Of a DNA stretch of 64,000 nt, positions 32,633 through 41,028 are shown one piece after another. The DNA comes from Alteromonas aquimaris (GTDB lineage Bacteria; Pseudomonadota; Gammaproteobacteria; Enterobacterales; Alteromonadaceae): contig NZ_JAPFRD010000002.1 of NCBI RefSeq assembly GCF_026183695.1, forward strand, positions 54,279-118,278, read 5' to 3'. A program made the position numbers and the translations under genes. Numbering within the stretch: position 1 is the stretch's first letter; the number at the start of each line of letters is the position of its first letter. The notes below the pieces were generated by a model. The model made no database searches. It saw only the letters and a program-made list of their open reading frames with translations, and was not told where the DNA came from.

Positions 32633-32899
32633 ATGACAGTATCAACACTAAGAATTGAGATTCAAGAGGGCCGTTGGACCGTGGATGTGTTTTCGCAGGG
32701 CCAGGATAGCGGCCAATATGAGCTGATTTATCCGCATCGGGAAACAAATGTCGAGTTAAAAGAAAATACAATGTATGGCTTTAATTACAGCATTTCCGCC
32801 CCAAAAGGTACGCGGTATGCCATTTATCTTGACGACAAACGCTTAGTGGAAGGCGAAGTAGATGAGTCGCAGGTCGCGCGTGGCAATAGCGTGATTTAG
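32633..32899 (+). CDS. Orphan 88-residue protein of unknown function
   Basis: A short polar protein with alternating charged and hydrophobic residues suggesting a small beta-sandwich. There is no signal peptide, membrane segment or recognised motif. ATG 32633 follows an almost ideal AAAGGAGGT at seven bases; an ATG five codons earlier lies inside that ribosome site and is unlikely. It is wedged between a MITE-like element and a 22-bp repeat array, which suggests an accessory locus. No function can be offered. Confidence 0.65.
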   Translation: MTVSTLRIEIQEGRWTVDVFSQGQDSGQYELIYPHRETNVELKENTMYGFNYSISAPKGTRYAIYLDDKRLVEGEVDESQVARGNSVI

Positions 32900-32974
32900 A
32901 CTAATGCAGTAACTTTGGCGTCATTATGGCGTAACCTTTCCTTGCAGGAACGCTGTTACGCTTCTAACAATCTG

Positions 32975-33172
32975 AAGCTGGTATCTCATCGATACAAAGA
33001 TGTAACGCTAACGATTCGTAGATGCGTTTCCATTGGTTCAAAGATGTCAGCCTCTCGATTCGACGATACGACGCCATCGATGCGAAGATGCCACGCCACC
33101 CATTCAAAGATGTCACACCATCTGTTCGAAAATGCCACCCCATTTCTGCAGAGGCGTCACCCCATCGAAGGA
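32975..33172. repeat. Degenerate 22-bp tandem array, nine units
   Basis: Nine contiguous units start at 32975, 32997, 33019, 33041, 33063, 33085, 33107, 33129 and 33151, all exactly 22 bp. The consensus begins AAGATGYCACGCCATC, then GATTC plus a purine. Thirteen columns agree in at least seven of nine units, but individual units differ considerably, so the array is old or selected for spacing. Each unit contains GATG...CATC, able to form a small hairpin. As 22 is not a multiple of three, it is not a coding repeat. Confidence 0.85.
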
Positions 33173-33178
33173 TGGGGT
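33159..33178. terminator. Hairpin at the end of the 22-bp array
   Basis: ACCCCATC and GATGGGGT form a perfect 8-bp stem with loop GAAG. It lies between the convergent orphan gene and nspC. No T run follows on either strand, so a terminator role is uncertain. Confidence 0.45.
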
Positions 33179-33265
33179 CTTATATAACCGAAAATTTGAG
33201 CTACCCTATGGAATTAACTGGGAAGCCACGAGCCCAGAGAAGGCGTGGTGCTGGCATTTTACCAA

Positions 33266-34396
33266 TCAGGATAGTCTTGATTTAAAATCCTCATAGCTGA
33301 ATCGCCGTACCACATCTAAAGCACCGTCCCTGCGTAAAATGGCAATAGCAGGATGTTCAACCCCATTGAAGAAGGTGGTTTTGACCATGGTGTAATGCAT
33401 CATGTCTTCAAACTGCAGCCGATCCCCAATATTAAGGGGGGCATCGAAAGAATATTTGTCAATCACATCCCCAGCAAGACAGGAGTTCCCGCCTAGTTTG
33501 TAGGTAAAAGCTTTGACACCCTCTTCCGCACTATCAAGTATCGTAGGGCGATAGGGCATTTCAAGTACATCGGGCATATGGGCTGTGGCTGAAATATCCA
33601 GAATAGCGATAGGGCCTTCGTTATCAACAATATCAACGACCTCAGCAATTAATGGACCGGTCTCCCACGCAACGGCTGACCCTGGTTCAAGAATAATGTC
33701 CAGATGCGGATAACGCGCTTTGAAATTGCTAAGGGTAGTGATTAAATGATCAACCTCATAACCTTTTTTGGTCATAAGATGGCCGCCGCCTAAATTCAAC
33801 CATTTTAATTGCGGTAACCACTTGGCAAAACGTTGTTCAATGGCACTGAGCGTGCGTTCAGTGGCGAAAGAGTCGCACTCACATAAATTGTGACAGTGAA
33901 ACCCTTCGATTCCAGTCAGATCCACTTTTTGCAGTTCACTGGCACGAATACCCAAGCGGGAACCGGGCGCCGCCGGATCATATAAAGGTGTATTTGCTTC
34001 CTGATGTTCAGGATTGATGCGCAAACCGGTGGAGATCCCATTTACATCATCTTTGTAGCGCTGCCACTGGGCAAGGCTATTGAAAGAGATGTGGTTGACC
34101 AGATTTTTCAGTTCCGCAATATCCGTGGGTTTATAGGCCGGTGCATAGGCATGCACTTCTTTTCCCATTTCACTTGCCAATTTGGCTTCCCACACCGAGC
34201 TCGCGGTAGCACCGTGCAGGTAAGGCTTGATGATGTCAAAACTGGACCACATGGAGAAGCCTTTTAGTGCCAATATGATGCGTGCCCCGGATTCATCCTG
34301 AACACGTTTCATAAGCTCCAGATTGCGGACAAGTTTTTCTTCCTCCAAGACATAACAAGGCGAAGGGATGTCTGCACGTTTTGTTAAATCGGTCAA
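33266..34396 (-). CDS. nspC: Carboxynorspermidine decarboxylase
   Basis: NspC decarboxylates carboxynorspermidine or carboxyspermidine to norspermidine or spermidine, using PLP. The 376-residue protein has the alanine-racemase-like barrel with the PLP lysine K45 in ALKGFSMW, the phosphate-binding GGGH element (NLGGGHLMT) and EPGSAVAWETG, followed by a beta domain with LGGNSCLAGD. It lies 27 bp downstream of the carboxynorspermidine dehydrogenase gene. In Vibrio these polyamines influence biofilm formation; whether the product here is norspermidine or spermidine cannot be read. Confidence 0.95.
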   Translation of the reverse strand: MTDLTKRADIPSPCYVLEEEKLVRNLELMKRVQDESGARIILALKGFSMWSSFDIIKPYLHGATASSVWEAKLASEMGKEVHAYAPAYKPTDIAELKNLVNHISFNSLAQWQRYKDDVNGISTGLRINPEHQEANTPLYDPAAPGSRLGIRASELQKVDLTGIEGFHCHNLCECDSFATERTLSAIEQRFAKWLPQLKWLNLGGGHLMTKKGYEVDHLITTLSNFKARYPHLDIILEPGSAVAWETGPLIAEVVDIVDNEGPIAILDISATAHMPDVLEMPYRPTILDSAEEGVKAFTYKLGGNSCLAGDVIDKYSFDAPLNIGDRLQFEDMMHYTMVKTTFFNGVEHPAIAILRRDGALDVVRRFSYEDFKSRLS

Positions 34397-34423
34397 CCGA
34401 GTTACTCCACTTTTACTTTTTGA

Positions 34424-35626
34424 TTACTTAGCGAAAGGGCTTTTGTCGCACTCTAATACATGCCATGGCAAGCCATGTTCGTTTAGCATTTCCATAAACG
34501 GATCAGGATCGAATTGCTCCATGTTCCACACCCCAGATTCTTTCCACGTACCATTTAACATCAACGCTGCACCAATCATAGCAGGCACACCTGTGGTGTA
34601 AGATACGGCCTGTGCGCCCACCTCTTCATTACATTTAGCATGATCGCAATTATTGTAAATAAAGATGGTCTTTTCTTTACCGTCTTTTACACCCGTTATA
34701 TAGGTTCCGATACATGTCATGCCGGTGTAACCTTCGGCGAGCGAACCAGGATTAGGTAACACCGCTTTTAAGAACTCTAGCGGGACAATTTTTTGCCCTT
34801 GAAATTCGACTGGCTCGATGCTGGTCATTCCGATACCTTCAAGTACCCGCAAATGGTTTAAGTAGGCATCACCGAATGTCATCCAGAATCGCGCGCGTTT
34901 TAATGTTGGAAAATGTTTAACTAATGACTCGAGTTCTTCGTGAAACATCAGATAGGAGGCGCGTACCCCGATATTTTGATAATCCAGATCTTCGCGTACG
35001 CTTAATGGGTCAGTTTCTTTCCATTCACCATTTTCCCAGAAGCGACCACGTTGGGTAATTTCGCGAATATTGATTTCGGGGTTGAAGTTTGTCGCAAAAG
35101 CTTGTCCGTGATCACCGCCATTACAGTCGACGATATCAAGATAATGAATTTCATCAAAATAGTGCTTAGCCGCATAAGCGGTGTAGACATTGGTCACGCC
35201 TGGGTCAAACCCACTACCTAACAATGCCATGATCCCCGCATCTTTAAATTTGTCTTGGTAAGCCCACTGCCAGGAATATTCAAACTTTGCTACATCTTTA
35301 GGTTCGTAATTCGCGGTGTCGAGGTAGTCGGTTTTGGTTGCCAGGCACGCATCCATTATAGGCAAATCCTGATACGGCAACGCAAGATTGATGACCAGAT
35401 CAGGCTTCACTTCATTTATAAGATTTTCTACTTCGCTGGCATTGTCAGCGTCAACAGCATAAACGGCCTTAACGCGATCAGCGCCTACTTCTTTTTGTAA
35501 CGCTTCACATTTGGAGACTGTACGGCTTGCTAGATAAATCTCATCAAAGTGTTGTGGCAAACGCGCACATTTTTTAACAGTCACTGCGGCTACACCGCCA
35601 GCACCAATAATTAATACTCGAGACAT
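34424..35626 (-). CDS. Carboxynorspermidine/carboxyspermidine dehydrogenase
   Basis: A 400-residue saccharopine dehydrogenase-family enzyme (CASDH/CANSDH) that reductively condenses aspartate semialdehyde with putrescine or diaminopropane, making the substrate of NspC. The Rossmann motif IIGAGGVAAVTVKKC is at residues 6-20, and LLGSGFDPGVTNVYTAY (about 155-171) is typical of this subgroup. The pairing with nspC decides between this and lysine-pathway saccharopine dehydrogenase. GAGGAAC precedes its ATG, and the upstream 122 bp should carry the promoter for both genes. Confidence 0.93.
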   Translation of the reverse strand: MSRVLIIGAGGVAAVTVKKCARLPQHFDEIYLASRTVSKCEALQKEVGADRVKAVYAVDADNASEVENLINEVKPDLVINLALPYQDLPIMDACLATKTDYLDTANYEPKDVAKFEYSWQWAYQDKFKDAGIMALLGSGFDPGVTNVYTAYAAKHYFDEIHYLDIVDCNGGDHGQAFATNFNPEINIREITQRGRFWENGEWKETDPLSVREDLDYQNIGVRASYLMFHEELESLVKHFPTLKRARFWMTFGDAYLNHLRVLEGIGMTSIEPVEFQGQKIVPLEFLKAVLPNPGSLAEGYTGMTCIGTYITGVKDGKEKTIFIYNNCDHAKCNEEVGAQAVSYTTGVPAMIGAALMLNGTWKESGVWNMEQFDPDPFMEMLNEHGLPWHVLECDKSPFAK

Positions 35627-35748
35627 AGTTGTCGTTCCTCGGGCTTGTAGATTTAGCGCTGAATGCTAGCAGACAATACAAATTTGGCAAACTAAGTTAG
35701 ATTGTTTGTTTAAAGAAAGCGCGAAAATGTGCTTAAGAATAAGCTAAC

Positions 35749-36150
35749 TCACCCATGAATGGGGGGAGACAAAACGATTCTGTGGCCGATTCTGAAAAAG
35801 GGGTATAACAGCATCGTTTCTTCATCATCAGGGGGAGATGCATTAATCGCTATAGCATCAATTTTTTTGTTGGTCTGCGTTTGCACGGTGACGGCGTATA
35901 CTAATACGCTATAGCTATCAGTATGTGTGGTGGTGTCGATTATTCGCCATTGTAATTGTTCAATCAATTGCCGTTCGCTTTCGACCTGGACACTTTCATC
36001 AGAAAACAAACAACCTACGCGCCCCGCTTCATAAACTGCGGCAAACGGATAGAGCACTTTTGTATGCGGTAATATCATCTCGCACAAGCGTAGACTGCGA
36101 CCCACTAGAATTTGCAAAGGCCTGGGTAAGTCGTCAGGACAATGGATCAA
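35749..36150 (-). CDS. Hypothetical protein, TTG start
   Basis: A 133-residue soluble protein of mixed composition with no recognised domain, signal peptide or membrane helix. It starts at TTG, justified by AAGGAGG eight bases upstream. The opening PDDLPRPLQILVGRSLRLCEM and the EAGRVGCLF segment look conserved-protein-like, but I cannot name a family. It lies alone between the polyamine pair and a PLP enzyme gene, all on the minus strand with sizeable gaps. Confidence 0.6.
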   Translation of the reverse strand: MIHCPDDLPRPLQILVGRSLRLCEMILPHTKVLYPFAAVYEAGRVGCLFSDESVQVESERQLIEQLQWRIIDTTTHTDSYSVLVYAVTVQTQTNKKIDAIAINASPPDDEETMLLYPFFRIGHRIVLSPPIHG

Positions 36151-36332
36151 GATTGCGGCCCTCCTTAAAATGGATCTGACTGAAGGGAGCGGCAGGCAAT
36201 AGATGCACCTATTGAAACGGTGGAGCGATTATCAAACAAAGCCTGGTTCACATGTCGGATACGTTATATTGCTAAAGTTTGAACGACCTATGTCAAAATA
36301 CAGATCACAAAAAAATGTAAAGTGGTTAGTTA

Positions 36333-37226
36333 TTAATTTGTCTCATCAGTCTTAATTTTTCTTGCTCCCTGTAAGCCCCCAGTATGGATGAGTAAAATTT
36401 TTGCTCCTTTTTGAAAATAACAGTTCTCTATCAACGTTTTAGCAGCATAAAACAACTTGCCGGTGTAAACAGGTTCAGTTGCAATACCATGATTTTGGAA
36501 CAAGGCTTGGCAGAATTGTACTAATTCCGGTGAATGTTTGGCGTAACCACCTTGGTGGAATTTATGCTCAATACGCCAGTTTGTATGCGGTTTAGTCAAG
36601 AGAGATTCAACTTCTGTTTCCAAATAGTTTTCGCCTTTCAGCACAGCGATGCCGATAGCATGTTGAGCGGCATTTAGCTTAGGGATGAGCCCGGCAAGGG
36701 TAGCACCTGAACCTACCGGTAAAAGTATGTAGTCGGGTTGGAAAGTAAGCTCATCGATTATTTCACCTACGCCTTTTAGTGCACTTGGTTGCTTGCCGCC
36801 CTCCGGAATGATTACTGCATTAGGATAACGCATGCGGATTTGTTTAAGGTACGCTGGGGTTTCACGTTGTCGGTATTCCAATTTGTTAACGTAAACAAGC
36901 TCACAGTTCCATGCCAATAAATCCATAAGCATGGGAGTGGGTGAGGCAGAATAGTCACCTCTGACTATAGCTGTGAAAGGAATAGCAAGCTGTTGGCAAG
37001 CATAACCCAGAGCGTGTAAATGATTTGAGTAGCCACCGCCGAAACTGACAGTACGACTCATCCCATCAGGAAGTTCGCTCAAGGCGTACTTAAGCTTTCG
37101 CCATTTATTGCCGGAAATTACGGGATGAATCAAATCGTCCCGTTTAACGTATATATCCACATCGTCTGCGTATTTCCAATCTGGCGTAAACCGCTCGCAA
37201 GGGGACGGTAGGGTAATATCAAGCAT
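36333..37226 (-). CDS. PLP-dependent ACC deaminase/D-cysteine desulfhydrase family enzyme
   Basis: A 297-residue fold-type II PLP enzyme. The cofactor lysine is probably K41 in SGNKWRKLKYAL, and GGGYSNHLHALG (about 63-74) forms the substrate-carboxylate loop. ILLPVGSGATLAGL is the PLP phosphate-binding region. The family includes 1-aminocyclopropane-1-carboxylate deaminases and D-cysteine desulfhydrases; the exact substrate cannot be decided from sequence by eye. It is monocistronic. Confidence 0.85.
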   Translation of the reverse strand: MLDITLPSPCERFTPDWKYADDVDIYVKRDDLIHPVISGNKWRKLKYALSELPDGMSRTVSFGGGYSNHLHALGYACQQLAIPFTAIVRGDYSASPTPMLMDLLAWNCELVYVNKLEYRQRETPAYLKQIRMRYPNAVIIPEGGKQPSALKGVGEIIDELTFQPDYILLPVGSGATLAGLIPKLNAAQHAIGIAVLKGENYLETEVESLLTKPHTNWRIEHKFHQGGYAKHSPELVQFCQALFQNHGIATEPVYTGKLFYAAKTLIENCYFQKGAKILLIHTGGLQGARKIKTDETN

Positions 37227-37348
37227 TTATTCACTCAGTATAATTGACGTTCAGGATCGTAAATCCAGCTGCGCGGTTAAGCATATATACCTATCCTATT
37301 GTAAGGCATGCAATGAGCCATTGAATATTCTCATATAGGGGGCCCGCA

Positions 37349-37888
37349 ATGAAAATAGTTAATTTGTGTTTTATTACCCTGATGTTATGCATCACGTCTC
37401 TTGCTGCCACTGAAACACGACAAAGATTAGAAAAGGCACTTACTTACGTTCCACAGGCTAAATTAGTGGGTGAGGGCAGAATGCGTTATTTGTTCTGGGA
37501 TATTTATGACGCATCTCTTTATTCCGTGGAGGGGCGTTTTCGGAGTGACAAGCCTTTCGCATTATCCTTGTCTTACCATAGAGATATAGCGGGAGTGGAA
37601 ATCGCACAACGTTCAATCAAGGAAATCAAACAGCAAGCCCTGTGCGCCTCTACCCACTTATCTCGTTGGGAAAAAATGATGTCTGATATTTTCCCTGCAG
37701 TGAGCGAAGGTGACGTGCTCACGGGAGTTCGCGACAGTCAGGGAAACGCGCGATTCTTCTATAATGGGCGCGAGATTGGGGTGATAAACGAACCTGACTT
37801 TACTCAGTGTTTTTTTGCCATATGGCTGGATGAAAAAACGTCAGAGCCCAAATTGAGACAACGGTTACTAGGAAATGCTAATGGTTAA
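37349..37888 (+). CDS. Chalcone isomerase-like periplasmic protein
   Basis: A 179-residue exported protein: a signal peptide (hydrophobic stretch at 5-19, cleavage near LAA) followed by a chalcone isomerase-like domain, recognisable by GEGRMRYLFWDIYDASLY (about 43-60) and the FYNGREIGVI segment. Bacterial members are not flavonoid enzymes; their role is unknown. The gene overlaps the DUF3833 lipoprotein gene by eight bases. In other marine gammaproteobacteria these two often sit with a cyclopropane-fatty-acid-type synthase cluster, which is absent here. Confidence 0.8.
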   Translation: MKIVNLCFITLMLCITSLAATETRQRLEKALTYVPQAKLVGEGRMRYLFWDIYDASLYSVEGRFRSDKPFALSLSYHRDIAGVEIAQRSIKEIKQQALCASTHLSRWEKMMSDIFPAVSEGDVLTGVRDSQGNARFFYNGREIGVINEPDFTQCFFAIWLDEKTSEPKLRQRLLGNANG

Positions 37889-38420
37889 TAAACTACGCTA
37901 TTTGTTGCTTGTTCTAACAATTTTCATAGGCGGATGCAGCACGTCTATCGAAGGGGAGCATTATGTAACGATGACACCCCAGCTGGATCTGTTTAGGTTT
38001 TTTGATTCACAGATTAAAGGATGGGGCATTGTCCAAGATCGTTCAGGCAATGTAATTCAGCGGTTTATCGTAGATATCAAGGGCAGTGTTAAACAAAACG
38101 AGTTAGTCCTGCATGAAACTTTCTCCTACCAGTTAGGCGAAGGACCCACTACTCGCACGTGGAGAATTGAACGTGGCCAGAATGGCGAATATATTGGCCG
38201 GGCCAACGATATAACGGCCCCTGCAAGGGGAACGTCATTCGGCAACGCGTTCAACTTCGAGTATAAGATGGACCTGCCTGTTGGAGATGACATCTACAAG
38301 GTAGCATTTGATGACTGGTTTTTCGCCATGGATGAACAAACAATAATGAATCGTTCCTATATTAAAAAGTTTGGTCTGGTGATGGCGGAAGTGACCATAT
38401 TTATGCAGCAGGTAGACTAA
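37881..38420 (+). CDS. DUF3833 family lipoprotein
   Basis: A 179-residue lipoprotein with lipobox FIGGC (Cys19). The mature part, including KGWGIVQDRSGNVIQRF and a C-terminal AFDDWFFAMDEQTIMNRSYIKKFG segment, matches the DUF3833 family. Its function is unknown. ATG 37881 follows AGGA at seven bases; another ATG two codons earlier lies too close to that site. It is translationally coupled to the chalcone isomerase-like gene. Its stop overlaps the stop of the convergent histidine kinase gene by four bases. Confidence 0.82.
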   Translation: MVNKLRYLLLVLTIFIGGCSTSIEGEHYVTMTPQLDLFRFFDSQIKGWGIVQDRSGNVIQRFIVDIKGSVKQNELVLHETFSYQLGEGPTTRTWRIERGQNGEYIGRANDITAPARGTSFGNAFNFEYKMDLPVGDDIYKVAFDDWFFAMDEQTIMNRSYIKKFGLVMAEVTIFMQQVD

Positions 38421-39811
38421 AATTTATTTGAGTTTGGCCTCGGTAGGGTAATGGTGACACCAAGCCCGGAGCGCTGCATGTTTGGGTTATCAACAAACCA
38501 TAAATCGCCGTCATGCAATTTTGCCACCGCACGCACCAGTGATAAGCCTAAACCGTTCCCTGCTGATGTTCTGCTTTCTTCCGCCCGATAGAAACGTCTC
38601 TCCAAGTGGGTGAATTGAGCGCTGGCTACCCCTGGCCCGGAATCGTTTATACTAATGGCCACACAGTGGGTGTACTCTTTCACTATAATAGTGATAGTGG
38701 ACTCAGTACCTGCATATTTAATGCAATTATCGATGATATTGGCGATAGCTTGGAAAATGAGATCCCTATCGCCAATAATACTGACTGGCGATATATCCAT
38801 CTCAATCGTCATTTTTTTCTGGTCGGCCACAGGTTGATATAACGAAACAACATCATCCACTATCACGTCTAAATAAATGCGTTGAAATGCTCTACGCTGG
38901 CGCTGGGTTTCTATGTCGCCAATACGTAAAAGACCGTTGAACATAGAGAGTAAAATATCGGTTTCACGGAGGCTTTTTTTGCGTAGTTCCGCTTCAGGAA
39001 TTTTCTCCAGAGTGGTTCGCAAGCGGGACAGAGGAGTACGCAGATCGTGGGCGATATTGTCGGTAACTGATTTGATATTGGTGACCGACTCTTCGATTTT
39101 CGCTAACATGCGGTTAAATACGATGGCGAGACGGCTCAAGTCGTCCCAGTGGCTATCCACATACAGACGTCGCTTCAAGTTACCTGTTTTTATAATATTA
39201 TCCGCGGTCAACGCCATTCTGTTTATGCGATTGACTACGTACCAGGCTACAAAGTAACTTAATACCACAATAATTAATAAGCAACCGACAAATACCCAGC
39301 TGAAATAACTTCCCATCCACTGCGCTGAGTAAATGTGTTGAACATCTCTGGCAAGAAATAAAATGCGGTCATCACTAAATTGTCGGATTGAAACTAAAAA
39401 CTGTTTAGAACGGGGGTTATAGTTTTCGCTGTATTCGTCGGTTACTAACTGATTCAACCTTTCTGATACCTGAAAAATATCGCGTTGTTCTTTTACCTCA
39501 GGCCATTTCGCTATGTTACCCGCCAGAGGATTATAATCGCCATCGAATAAACCAATTAGAGAGCGATTCTTCATTACACTCACTTTGATCGCCACGGCTT
39601 CATCAAGGGCATCTTGTCCGCCAAATCGATAAATTGAGCCGAAGGTAAACTGTTCATTTTCCAACGCAGAATAGGCCTCCTTTAAGAAGACCTCGTCGTT
39701 GGCAAGCGTCCAAAAATACAGTATGAAGATGACTGCCGCTATGGAAAGGGCAGTCATAATTGCGCCTATCCTGAAGCTGGAACTTCGGGTGAAGGCACTG
39801 ATCGCACTCAC
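38417..39811 (-). CDS. Two-component sensor histidine kinase (HAMP type)
   Basis: A 464-residue inner-membrane kinase: first membrane helix at about 16-36, a periplasmic sensing region (about 37-165), second helix at 168-192, HAMP linker, phosphoacceptor H255 in NIAHDLRTPLSRL, and a C-terminal ATPase with NIIDNCIKY (N box) and GNGLGLSLVRA (G box). It overlaps its response regulator gene by four bases (regulator first), making a standard two-gene operon. The stimulus is unknown; neighbours give no firm clue. Confidence 0.92.
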   Translation of the reverse strand: MSAISAFTRSSSFRIGAIMTALSIAAVIFILYFWTLANDEVFLKEAYSALENEQFTFGSIYRFGGQDALDEAVAIKVSVMKNRSLIGLFDGDYNPLAGNIAKWPEVKEQRDIFQVSERLNQLVTDEYSENYNPRSKQFLVSIRQFSDDRILFLARDVQHIYSAQWMGSYFSWVFVGCLLIIVVLSYFVAWYVVNRINRMALTADNIIKTGNLKRRLYVDSHWDDLSRLAIVFNRMLAKIEESVTNIKSVTDNIAHDLRTPLSRLRTTLEKIPEAELRKKSLRETDILLSMFNGLLRIGDIETQRQRRAFQRIYLDVIVDDVVSLYQPVADQKKMTIEMDISPVSIIGDRDLIFQAIANIIDNCIKYAGTESTITIIVKEYTHCVAISINDSGPGVASAQFTHLERRFYRAEESRTSAGNGLGLSLVRAVAKLHDGDLWFVDNPNMQRSGLGVTITLPRPNSNKF

Positions 39812-40485
39812 GTAATCGCGTCCGATATCCTGTAGCCAGTTCCACGAACTGTTTCAATCAGAGGAACGTTAAACGCCTTGTCTACCTTCTGGCGTAATCG
39901 ACTAATATGCACGTCAATTACATTGGTTTGCGGATCAAAATGATAATTCCACACATGTTCTAATAACATGCTGCGCGTGACCACGTGCCCGCGATTGCGA
40001 AGCAGACATTCAAGAAGTTGAAACTCCTTTGCCTGTAACTCAATTTCCTGATCACCTCTGGTAACCCGCCGGTGAACAAGATCAAGGGTTAAGTCCCCCA
40101 CCTGTAACGTGGTCGAGTCATGTTGGTCATTACGGCCGGCCAATCCTTCCGCTCGCGCCAGTAACTCTTCAAACGCAAAAGGTTTGGTAAGGTAATCACT
40201 GGCACCCGCCCGTAAGCCTTGTACTCTGTCCTCAACCTGGTTTTTGGCACTGAGTACCAGAACAGGGGTATTGTTACCTTGACCCCGGATAATATTAAGA
40301 ATGTCCATGCCGTCTATAACGGGTAACATCACATCAAGAATAATCAGGTCATAATCGTTAACCTGAGCTTCATGTAAGCCTGCGTCACCGGAATGTCTAA
40401 CTTCGCAGCGGTGACCGGCTTCTTCGAATCCATGCTGGATATGTTCAGCGACGGTTTGGTCGTCTTCAATGAGCAGCGTTTTCAT
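39808..40485 (-). CDS. OmpR-family response regulator
   Basis: A 225-residue regulator with a receiver domain (acidic pair D8/D9, phosphoacceptor D51 in LIILDVMLP, Lys in LTKPFAFEELLAR) and a C-terminal OmpR/PhoB winged helix (about 130-223, ending RGTGYRIS). The sequence is near the QseB/PmrA/CusR branch, but a precise name is not justified. It is promoter-proximal to its kinase; the upstream 540-bp gap should contain the promoter. Confidence 0.93.
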   Translation of the reverse strand: MKTLLIEDDQTVAEHIQHGFEEAGHRCEVRHSGDAGLHEAQVNDYDLIILDVMLPVIDGMDILNIIRGQGNNTPVLVLSAKNQVEDRVQGLRAGASDYLTKPFAFEELLARAEGLAGRNDQHDSTTLQVGDLTLDLVHRRVTRGDQEIELQAKEFQLLECLLRNRGHVVTRSMLLEHVWNYHFDPQTNVIDVHISRLRQKVDKAFNVPLIETVRGTGYRISDAIT

Positions 40486-41028
40486 TAAACGATAGTCCTT
40501 TGGGAAAAAAAGCTTCAGCTGTTGCTTCCTTTATTACTGCCTAATGCCCCCCACCCGATCACTTAACTATTAAAAAGGTTTAATTTTTTTCTGGTGTGGA
40601 TCATTCCGCCACAGTGGTTATCTTTCCAGCAACGTCGGGTGAGGCCTGATAATAGATTTTCCAATCGGCAATGCAGGTGGATGACATACTAGCTGATAAT
40701 GTATGTGCGCGGCTCCTGACTAGAAGATCAGACCGCCATTGCTTAAAACATTGTTTTGATTATTTCACGCTGGCGAGGGTATTTATCATCGTACCGCAGG
40801 ACGCTTTTCGTCTCACACTGGAACGGTTACCAAAACAATGCCTATCGAGGTGCATTTCATACGAAGATGGGAGCAAGGAAATGAGCCTTGGCGGTAAGCG
40901 AAGTCACCCGTTCTTGCCAAGTATATGAGTTGTCCCACAGACTCCCAGCTATGTTATTCCATTAAGTTTTTTAGAAGGGGCAGCAGCTATCACTTTATAG
41001 GTCATGATAAGCCAATGTTGTATAAGGG
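40486..41028. other. Long intergenic region, no confident gene
   Basis: A 543-bp gap between the response regulator and the aceK 3' end. It contains a perfect 10-bp inverted repeat, CATTGTTTTG (40749-40758) and CAAAACAATG (40831-40840), separated by 72 bp. An 85-codon frame at 40671-40928 has no ribosome site and unconvincing composition. It may hold decayed sequence or an unrecognised small RNA. Confidence 0.45.

Noticed and set aside
32975-33172. CRISPR array
   Set aside because: The units are contiguous, 22 bp long and mutually divergent. There are no unique spacers and no cas genes nearby.
32915-33296. Three overlapping frames across the 22-bp array
   Set aside because: They are open only because the repeat unit lacks stop codons. 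The 22-bp period shifts frame every unit, so no protein repeat is encoded.
40671-40928. 85-codon frame upstream of the response regulator
   Set aside because: There is no Shine-Dalgarno, family resemblance or supporting neighbour. It may be chance.
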